Source: RGIG1681 sp045650505
GTDB lineage: Bacteria; Bacillota; Clostridia; Christensenellales; UBA1242
Direction of reading: 5' to 3'
NCBI GenBank assembly: GCA_045650505.1
Contig: JAZRRE010000003.1
Span: forward strand, 1 to 64,000
Length of the DNA stretch: 64,000 bases
The first letter of the stretch is position 1; every line of letters begins with the position of its first letter. Positions 57,882 to 64,000 of this stretch are shown here, piece after piece. The position numbers and the translations under genes were made by a program. The notes under the pieces were generated by a model. That model had not been told where the DNA came from. It did no database searches and saw only the letters and a list, made by a program, of their open reading frames with translations.

Positions 57882-58591
57882 TGGAAGTTTTATATGAAGA
57901 TAACCACATTGTTGTTGTAAGCAAACCTCAAGGTGTGCCTAGTCAAGCAGATGAGAGTGGTGATAAAGATATGCTCACAATGGTTAAAGAGTATGTAAAA
58001 GAAAAATATAATAAGCCGGGTGAAGCTTTTATTGGGTTAGTTCACAGACTTGACAGACCAACAGGTGGTGTTATGGTTTTTGCAAGAACCAGCAAATCAG
58101 CTTCAAGACTTGCCGAGCAGATGAAAGAAGGTGATTTTGATAAGAGTTACCTTGCTGTTGTTTGTGGAAGACCTAGAGAAGCGAAAGGTAAACTTGTGAA
58201 CTATTTAAAGAAAGACCCAAAAACAAATATGGCAAAGATTGTTCCTCAAACAGAAGAAGGTGCAAAAAGGGCCGAACTTGATTATGAAGTTTTAGAACAT
58301 AATGGTGAAACAAATAGAAGTCTTGTTAAAGTTAAACTTTATTCAGGAAGGGGTCATCAAATTCGTGTTCAAATGAAAGGCATAAAGTGTCCAATCTATG
58401 GTGACCAAAAATATGGTGGCGAGGGAATGGATAAAGTTATGCTCAATTTGTTTGCAAGTGAACTTTCATTTAATCATCCAACCACAAAACAAAAACTTAT
58501 TTTTAGAGTGTATCCACCTGAAACAGAAAGTGCTTGGAATGAGTTTAGACTTGATAAATATTTATCACTCAAAACAAATTATGATGACTAA
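57881..58591 (+). CDS. RluA-family pseudouridine synthase
   Basis: 236 residues from ATG 57881, which overlaps the preceding stop. Sequence starts MEVLYEDNHIVVVSKPQGVP; HRLDRPTGGVMVFA carries the catalytic Asp (D58); GRGHQIRVQM and PIYGDQKYGG are further family motifs. No S4 domain, so the target may be 23S rRNA or tRNA. The terminator follows directly. Confidence 0.93.
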   Translation: MEVLYEDNHIVVVSKPQGVPSQADESGDKDMLTMVKEYVKEKYNKPGEAFIGLVHRLDRPTGGVMVFARTSKSASRLAEQMKEGDFDKSYLAVVCGRPREAKGKLVNYLKKDPKTNMAKIVPQTEEGAKRAELDYEVLEHNGETNRSLVKVKLYSGRGHQIRVQMKGIKCPIYGDQKYGGEGMDKVMLNLFASELSFNHPTTKQKLIFRVYPPETESAWNEFRLDKYLSLKTNYDD

Positions 58592-58624
58592 AAATATGGA
58601 GAAGAAAACCTCCATATTTTTATT
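58590..58624 (+). terminator. Intrinsic terminator
   Basis: AAATATGGAG, A-rich loop, CTCCATATTTTTA. Confidence 0.88.
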
Positions 58625-58655
58625 TAAAAAGTGATGTAAAATTAGAAAAATTAGG

Positions 58656-58676
58656 GTGTTATGTTTCACATAACAC
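58656..58676. repeat. 21-bp inverted-repeat site, copy 2 (perfect)
   Basis: GTGTTATGT and ACATAACAC around TTC. It abuts the ribosome binding site of the Rsm22-like gene (TTGGAGA from 58677). The second copy is at 46711. Confidence 0.8.
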
Positions 58677-58688
58677 TTGGAGAATGCT

Positions 58689-59627
58689 ATGCAGTTGCCG
58701 TTATCTTTACAAGAAAAAGTGAACGCTCTTTACAGTGAGTTAAAAAGAGGTGAACTTTCAAAAGTACAGAAAGATTTAACTTATAAATATAAAAACGAAA
58801 CGGGCGAAAGCAAGTCATTAATTGATTCAAAGGCAGATAGTTTGCTTTATGCAATTTCAAGAATGCCAGCAACTTATGCAGTGATTTATACACTCATAAA
58901 TCAACTTATTGAACAAGGTTTTATTTCTAATATTGAATCTGTTTTTGATGTTGGGTCGGGAACAGGTGCTGGTTATTTTGCAGTTAAAGAGTTTGGTGAA
59001 GATATAAAAATAACTCTTGCTGAACGTGATGAAAATATGATTAAAGTTTTTGAGCATTTAAAAAATGATAGTGTTTCTGTTCAAAAACTTGATATTGTTC
59101 GTGACAGACTTGAAACAAAAGCTGATTTGGTGATGACAAGTTATGTGCTTTCAGAAATGAAAGAGCAAGATAGATTAAATTCAGTTCTAAAACTTTTAGA
59201 ATCTGCAAATAAATATCTTTTAATCATCGACACAGGCACACCAAGAACTTATGAAAATATGATGACAGTTAAGCGTTTTGTGATTGAAAAAGGGTATAAA
59301 GTTATTGCTCCGTGTCAAAGTGATAAGTGTGGGCTAAAAAACGATTATTGTCAGTTTTATGCAAGAGTTGAAAGGTCTGCACTTATGAGACAAGCAAAAC
59401 AGGGTGAACTCTCTTATGAAGATGAAAAGTATTTTTATCTTTTAATTTCTAAAGAAAATGTAGAAACTTGCAGTAAAAGAGTTATTCGAAGACCGATAAT
59501 CAAACCAAATAATATTGAACTTATACATTGTTCAAAAGATGGTGTGCAAAAAGAAATTTTCACAAAAAAGAATAAAGAATTGTTTAAACAAGCGAAAAAG
59601 TCAAAGATAAACGATTTGATAAAATAG
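58689..59627 (+). CDS. Rsm22-like SAM-dependent methyltransferase
   Basis: 312 residues from ATG 58689 (TTGGAGA 6 nt before). LYAISRMPATYAVIYTLINQL, VFDVGSGTGAGYFAV (SAM motif I) and TSYVLSEM, then LLIIDTGTPRTYENMMTVKRF and Cys-containing CQSDKCGLKNDYCQFYARV match the Rsm22/ribosomal small-subunit assembly methyltransferase family. The Cys cluster may bind metal, an Fe-S cluster being known in the mitochondrial relative. The next gene follows at 10 nt. Confidence 0.88.
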   Translation: MQLPLSLQEKVNALYSELKRGELSKVQKDLTYKYKNETGESKSLIDSKADSLLYAISRMPATYAVIYTLINQLIEQGFISNIESVFDVGSGTGAGYFAVKEFGEDIKITLAERDENMIKVFEHLKNDSVSVQKLDIVRDRLETKADLVMTSYVLSEMKEQDRLNSVLKLLESANKYLLIIDTGTPRTYENMMTVKRFVIEKGYKVIAPCQSDKCGLKNDYCQFYARVERSALMRQAKQGELSYEDEKYFYLLISKENVETCSKRVIRRPIIKPNNIELIHCSKDGVQKEIFTKKNKELFKQAKKSKINDLIK

Positions 59628-59637
59628 GAAAGATAAT

Positions 59638-60435
59638 ATGGAATTTAAAATTGAAGAATTAAATAAGAAAAAAGAATATTTTGAAATTAATGAAAAAACT
59701 GCAAAAGATTTAAAAAATGAATTGAAAACTGCAAAATTTAGTGATATTTCAGTTAATTTTGAATACTTAAATTTGGGCAATAAACTTTATGGTGATAGCA
59801 AAAAGGCAAGCATTAAAATTCAACAAGAAAACTGCAAACAAATGATGTTGGTTTATAAGGCTTGCAAAAAGTTTGTTAAACTCGCAAAAAAGTTAAAAAT
59901 TGAATGGAATGGCGTGTTTTATGTTGATGGTTTGAAAGATAAAAAGAATAACAATGATTTAATGCTTCTTGCCTTGCTTGACACTCATTTTAACTATAAC
60001 ATTTTTAAAAGACTTGGAAGTGCTGTGCATTATTCGTGTGATTATCTTGATAAAGAAAATGAAATCAACAATATGTGTGATTTTAAAGATAACAAATGTG
60101 TTAAACACAGAGAACTCAACATTGACAAAAAAACCGGTTGCTGTCCATCATTTTGCAAATATGTTGACTGCAAGGTTTGTAATGTTAAAAACTTGTCTTG
60201 CAAAATCTTTATGTGTAACTTTTTAGAGGATAGGGGTTATTATTTCACACCACACACAATTCCTGTTTTAAAGAAACATTTAAACATTGTTGAAAGATTT
60301 ATGTGTTTTGGGTTATTATTCAAAACAACAAAGAGAACTATTAGCAGATTATGGTTTATAAGAGTGCTTTTAGCGCTTGCAGGGGTTGTTGTTTCGGCAG
60401 CACTTGTTATGGCAATTTTAGCAATCATATTATAA
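59638..60435 (+). CDS. Cys-rich protein with C-terminal membrane anchor
   Basis: 265 residues. A helical Lys-rich N-terminal part (to about 130) is followed by a cluster of 13 or so Cys (CDFKDNKC, CCPSFCKYVDCKVC, CKIFMC) with His residues between about 131 and 202, then a C-terminal membrane segment (about 243-264). The Cys spacing suggests an Fe-S or zinc site. It is in an operon with the Rsm22-like gene, 10 nt downstream. Function unknown. Confidence 0.8.
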   Translation: MEFKIEELNKKKEYFEINEKTAKDLKNELKTAKFSDISVNFEYLNLGNKLYGDSKKASIKIQQENCKQMMLVYKACKKFVKLAKKLKIEWNGVFYVDGLKDKKNNNDLMLLALLDTHFNYNIFKRLGSAVHYSCDYLDKENEINNMCDFKDNKCVKHRELNIDKKTGCCPSFCKYVDCKVCNVKNLSCKIFMCNFLEDRGYYFTPHTIPVLKKHLNIVERFMCFGLLFKTTKRTISRLWFIRVLLALAGVVVSAALVMAILAIIL

Positions 60436-60437
60436 AG

Positions 60438-60464
60438 AAAACCACATTTTGTGGTTTTTTATTT
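60438..60464 (+). terminator. Intrinsic terminator
   Basis: AAAACCACA, TTT, TGTGGTTTTTT. Confidence 0.88.
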
Positions 60465-60612
60465 TGCGAAAATGTAAAAATGCTACAACTCGTGAATTTG
60501 CCCAGTTTTTTATTGCCAAAAAGGGTTTGTGTTTGTTAAAATAAATATGATGAGAATTGTTAGCTTTTAAGTTTTTTATTGGCTAGTTTTGCAAACAATA
60601 AGAGGTGAGTAT

Positions 60613-61287
60613 ATGAAATTTTTTAATAATGGCTGGGACGAAGTTTTAGAAGATGAATTTGAAAAGCCATACTTTAAAAATCTTTTAGATAAGGTTGATG
60701 AAGAATATGAAAATTATAAGGTGTATCCACCTCGTGGAAAGATTTTTTCAGCGCTCACTCATTGTGACATTAAAGATGTTAAGGTTGTGATTTTAGGTCA
60801 AGACCCATACCACGAAGAAGGTCAGGCTCACGGAATGTGTTTTTCAGTTATGCCAGGTGTGGTTGTGCCTCCATCACTTAAAAACATTTATAAAGAAATT
60901 GAGGCGGAGTATGGCTTCAAACCACCAAATCACGGATATTTAGTTTCGTGGTCAAATCAAGGTGTGTTGCTTTTAAACACAACACTCACTGTTCGTGAAC
61001 ATGAAGCAAATTCACACTCGACTTATGGTTGGCAAAAATTTACTGATAGAATCATTCAAGAAGTTAATAAGCAAGAACAACCGGTTGTATTTTTGCTTTG
61101 GGGCAGAAATGCAATCAGCAAACAAAAGTTTATTGATGAAAACAAGCATTTGGTTTTAACTTCTGCACACCCAAGCCCACTTTCAGCTTATCAAGGCTTT
61201 TTGGGAAATGGACATTTCAAAAAGACAAACGAATTTTTGAAAATGCAGGGCAGAAAAGAAATAAATTGGCAAATTGAGGATATTTAG
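60613..61287 (+). CDS. ung: Uracil-DNA glycosylase
   Basis: 224 residues from ATG 60613 (AAGAGGTGA upstream). GQDPYH (62-67) with catalytic D64, VPPSLKNIYKEIE, GVLLLNTTLTVREHEANSH (in parts), and AHPSPLSAYQGF with the catalytic His. It removes uracil from DNA. The following gene starts 8 nt after its stop. Confidence 0.97.
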   Translation: MKFFNNGWDEVLEDEFEKPYFKNLLDKVDEEYENYKVYPPRGKIFSALTHCDIKDVKVVILGQDPYHEEGQAHGMCFSVMPGVVVPPSLKNIYKEIEAEYGFKPPNHGYLVSWSNQGVLLLNTTLTVREHEANSHSTYGWQKFTDRIIQEVNKQEQPVVFLLWGRNAISKQKFIDENKHLVLTSAHPSPLSAYQGFLGNGHFKKTNEFLKMQGRKEINWQIEDI

Positions 61288-61294
61288 AAAATTT

Positions 61295-62725
61295 ATGAAA
61301 AAGCAATTAAGTTTTATTTTGGTGCTCATCGTTAGCATAACAAGTGTTATGCTTGCTTTTTCGTGGCTTTTTCAGCCAAAGGTTAAGGCAAGTGCAGAAA
61401 GTGTTGTGTTTGATGAAGATAATCTTATAAATAGGGTTGATATTATTGACCCAAATAATATGAATGCATCATTTTTTAGTGATATGGTTGAAAATCAAAA
61501 TCCTTTTGATTTAACCACAAAAGAAATGATGACGGGTTATTCGGTAGTTCCCAAAACAATTAATTCTTTAAAAGATATTAATTCGGCGTATGTTATTGAT
61601 GAATTTTCAATTGTGCCAGATGAATCTGTGTTTATGTGGATATTTATTCCAAGTGACTATTATCTTGATTTAACCATTTCATTTGAAGATTCATCTTCAA
61701 ATGAAATATCGTGGACTTTTTCAAGAGCAGAACTTACAGTTATGTTAGAAAATTCAAAGTTAGACAAATATGCTTATGGTTGGAGACTTTTTGAATTTTG
61801 TGTTAGTGATGCAGATATGGAAGAGTCTGTGAGAGATAATATTGCATTTCATAAGTTTAAAACATTGAAAATTTCTTATATAAACAACACCGGAACTTAT
61901 ATGGAATCAAATAAAAACAAACTTTCTTTTTACAGTCTTTTTATGGCAAAAAGTTTTTCCAACTATTCGGGTATTGTAGATTCTCAAACTTATGTGCAAT
62001 ATAAACTCAACTCAAATTTTGTTGGTGAAAGAGCTTATTATGTTGATGATGAAGTTTTGTTTACTAATGTAAAAAGCATTTTTGATGTTTTGATTATTGG
62101 TCAAGTGAATTTGAGAGATTATTCAAACAGCAACTATTCATTTGAAATTTCTGTGCAAGACCCAAATGGAGATGTTGTGAATAAATATTTTGGAGAAAAA
62201 TTTATTTTTGATTCGATTGGTTATCACAGAGTTTCAGTGATGATAAAAGAATATCGCACAGACAGCAGTGAGGTTGTTTTGTATGAGCAGTTAGATTTCT
62301 ATGTTGATTATTTTGCAATGGGTGCATTCACTAACGTAAATTATATTTTTGAAGAAGGTGAAAAAACTGCTATTACTTTCAAATTTTCACCATCATTTTT
62401 GACAACCGAAGATGATATTGAAGTTAAATCAAGTGATAAAACAATTGCAGAAGTGACACACTATATAAAAGATGGTGTGTGTTATGTTTACGTTACAGGT
62501 TTAAAAGAGGGTGAGTTTGACCTTGTTGTTAAGGCAAAAGGCGAAAGACTTGGCACTAATGATGTGAAAGAATATAGCGTTACAACTGCGGCAAAAATTG
62601 TTGATAGTGATAAAAAAAGTAGTTCAGAAATTTTTTTGTTGGTAATTTTGGCAGTTTATGGGGGTGGATTTACCATATTTGTCGTTATTTCACTTGTAAA
62701 AGCAAGGCGTGTTAGTGTAAAATAA
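61295..62725 (+). CDS. Secreted, C-terminally membrane-anchored protein of unknown function
   Basis: 476 residues from ATG 61295. Signal peptide MKKQLSFILVLIVSITSVML with a likely cleavage after VKASA (about residue 34). The exported domain is rich in Asp/Ser/Tyr with beta-sandwich-like patterns; the region near 345-430 (EEGEKTAITFKFSP, SSDKTIAEVTHYIKDG, LKEGEFDLVVKA) looks like an Ig-like Big-type fold. A membrane segment (about 448-470) and a short basic tail end it. It sits between ung and an HtrA-type protease gene, 40 nt downstream. A longer form from TTG 61274 overlaps ung and is less likely. Confidence 0.82.
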   Translation: MKKQLSFILVLIVSITSVMLAFSWLFQPKVKASAESVVFDEDNLINRVDIIDPNNMNASFFSDMVENQNPFDLTTKEMMTGYSVVPKTINSLKDINSAYVIDEFSIVPDESVFMWIFIPSDYYLDLTISFEDSSSNEISWTFSRAELTVMLENSKLDKYAYGWRLFEFCVSDADMEESVRDNIAFHKFKTLKISYINNTGTYMESNKNKLSFYSLFMAKSFSNYSGIVDSQTYVQYKLNSNFVGERAYYVDDEVLFTNVKSIFDVLIIGQVNLRDYSNSNYSFEISVQDPNGDVVNKYFGEKFIFDSIGYHRVSVMIKEYRTDSSEVVLYEQLDFYVDYFAMGAFTNVNYIFEEGEKTAITFKFSPSFLTTEDDIEVKSSDKTIAEVTHYIKDGVCYVYVTGLKEGEFDLVVKAKGERLGTNDVKEYSVTTAAKIVDSDKKSSSEIFLLVILAVYGGGFTIFVVISLVKARRVSVK

Positions 62726-62764
62726 AATTGAATAAATCATAAAGAAATCATAAAGGAGGCGTCA

Positions 62765-64000
62765 ATGAGCTACTACGAAGGCGGCTATGGCGACAACTAT
62801 TCTGGTGAAAAGATTCCTTATGATGAAATTCCAATCTCAAGAAAAGCTCAAAAGAAAAAGCATCAAAGAGTTTCGGTTTCAAATTTCAACATATTGGTTT
62901 CGATAGTTGCTGTTATGTTCATCATAAACATTGGTTTATGCATAGCGTTAGTTTATCATATGAAGCATGCAGTGGTGAAAAATGTTATTGTTAATCATAA
63001 CAATATAACGGCTGTGGGAAATGCATCTAACTTTGCTGTTGAAACAGCAGAGTCTAGTTCTGTGTGTGTTGCCGCTGGCGGAACCTGTTATGATAAAAAT
63101 TCATTCTATAAAAACACTTCGAGCAGAGGTTCGGGTGTTATCTATAAAATTGATGAAACAAAAAATGAAATTTATTATATAACTTGTCATCACGTTGTAG
63201 ATGGTTATGATAAATTTTATGTATTGCTTCCAAGTGAACAAATTGAAAGGGCTACACTTATTGGTTATTCAGCTTATTATGATATCGCAGTTTTAAAAAC
63301 CGATGCTGATAATGCTGAAATCAGCACAGCAATTCAAATTTTTGATAGTACATTTTTAACTACAGGAGAAGAAGTTTATGCTGTGGGAAATCCACTTTCT
63401 GGTGGTCCAAGCGTTACAAAAGGTATTGTTTCTAGAATCAATACTTTAATAAATGTTGAGGGAAATAACTTTCAATCTCGTGAAATTCAAATTGATGCTG
63501 CAATCAACCCAGGAAACTCTGGTGGTGGAGCGTTTAACAATGAAGGAAAGTTTATTGGGCTTGTTAATGCAAAACTAAACAATGCACAATCAGGAAACAC
63601 AAGCATTTCTGTTGCAGGAACTGCGTATGCGATTCCAAGCAGACTTGTTATCTCAATTGCAGATAATATAATTCAAAATAATGGTGCGCCAACTTGTGTA
63701 AATTTAGGAATAAAGCTTGAACATAATTCAGATTTTGCTTTTGAAAAATATGAATTTGAAGATAATAAATATATCAAGGATTACAAAGTTCAAGTTGATT
63801 CTGTTTCATCAGGTTCGATTGCTGAAGGAAAATTTTATAATAATGATGAATTGATTTCAGCTAAATTTACTGATATTTTTGGAAAAACTCAAGAAATAAC
63901 AATGTTCAATATGTATTCGTTTGAAGATATTAAATTCATAATTAAACCTTATTCAACAATCACATTCATTGTTGATAGAGAGTTTAAAGGTGAGGTGATT
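62765..64000 (+). CDS. HtrA/DegP-type trypsin-like serine protease, 3' end cut by the window
   Basis: The frame is open for 412 codons to the window end. AAAGGAGGCG precedes ATG 62765. The N-terminal cytoplasmic part is Tyr/Lys-rich (MSYYEGGYGDNYSGEKIPYD), with a membrane anchor near residues 43-63 (ILVSIVAVMFIINIGLCIAL). The protease domain has the triad: His in TCHHVVDG, Asp in YYDIAVLKT, Ser in AINPGNSGGGAF. A PDZ-like region (LGIKLEHNS...VDSVSSGSIAEGKFYNND) begins before the cut. Envelope quality control is the usual role of this family. Confidence 0.94.
   Translation, partial: MSYYEGGYGDNYSGEKIPYDEIPISRKAQKKKHQRVSVSNFNILVSIVAVMFIINIGLCIALVYHMKHAVVKNVIVNHNNITAVGNASNFAVETAESSSVCVAAGGTCYDKNSFYKNTSSRGSGVIYKIDETKNEIYYITCHHVVDGYDKFYVLLPSEQIERATLIGYSAYYDIAVLKTDADNAEISTAIQIFDSTFLTTGEEVYAVGNPLSGGPSVTKGIVSRINTLINVEGNNFQSREIQIDAAINPGNSGGGAFNNEGKFIGLVNAKLNNAQSGNTSISVAGTAYAIPSRLVISIADNIIQNNGAPTCVNLGIKLEHNSDFAFEKYEFEDNKYIKDYKVQVDSVSSGSIAEGKFYNNDELISAKFTDIFGKTQEITMFNMYSFEDIKFIIKPYSTITFIVDREFKGEVI

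Overview
The window reads as chromosome from a low-GC, Gram-positive, spore-forming lineage of Bacillota (Clostridia-like, probably uncultured). It has a Spo0A with an intact DNA-binding domain, a zinc-type S14, a large SRP RNA with an Alu-type 5' half, a contiguous S10-spc-alpha ribosomal cluster, consensus sigma-A promoters (TTGACA-17-TATAAT) and AGGAGG ribosome binding sites. I cannot name the species. Several normally invariant elements look divergent: the 23S sarcin-ricin loop, the SRP RNA tetraloop, and Lys/Ala-rich extensions on L24, L29 and L30.

Layout. 1-1344: 3' end of 23S rRNA, then 5S rRNA with its own promoter. 1349-7880: small membrane and hypothetical genes, a DUF1540 protein, rplI, and a large adenosine-deaminase-like protein. 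7995-23943: the ribosomal supercluster rpsJ to rplQ with secY, adk, infA, rpmJ and rpoA, with two structured leaders (before rpsJ and before rpsM); map is absent between adk and infA. 23964-31480: ABC exporter, Mg2+ transporter mgtE behind an M-box riboswitch, and RNase R. 32492-33388: smpB (apparently leaderless) and ssrA tmRNA.

33340-41340 is an accessory island next to ssrA. A 17-nt duplication of the tmRNA 3' end marks an attachment scar. The island carries a barnase-type toxin with three tandem barstar genes. It also carries four transcription units, each preceded by the same operator geometry: (A/G)TCC, 8 nt, GGA(C/T), with a -10 hexamer starting exactly 27 nt after the left half-site. 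These units encode a soluble FtsH-like protease plus a PPP-type phosphatase; a WYL regulator plus PD-(D/E)XK and GIY-YIG nucleases; a truncated DUF262/HNH protein; and a stand-alone FtsK-gamma-like winged helix. I infer that the WYL protein controls all four. This putative regulon is the best candidate for an undescribed system in the window.

41398-46623: a two-gene minus-strand operon of unknown function, a membrane-anchored SF2 helicase, and a divergent NUDIX gene that shares its -35 base pairs with the helicase promoter. 46711-64000: zinc-ribbon protein, spo0A with 0A boxes, adhE, a 1191-residue coiled-coil protein, SRP RNA (minus strand), HAD-like protein, HEPN-CBS protein, RNA-modification enzymes (class I methyltransferase, RluA-type pseudouridine synthase, Rsm22-like), ung, a secreted membrane-anchored protein and the 5' part of an HtrA-type protease cut by the window end.

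All calls come from reading the sequence. No database search was run.
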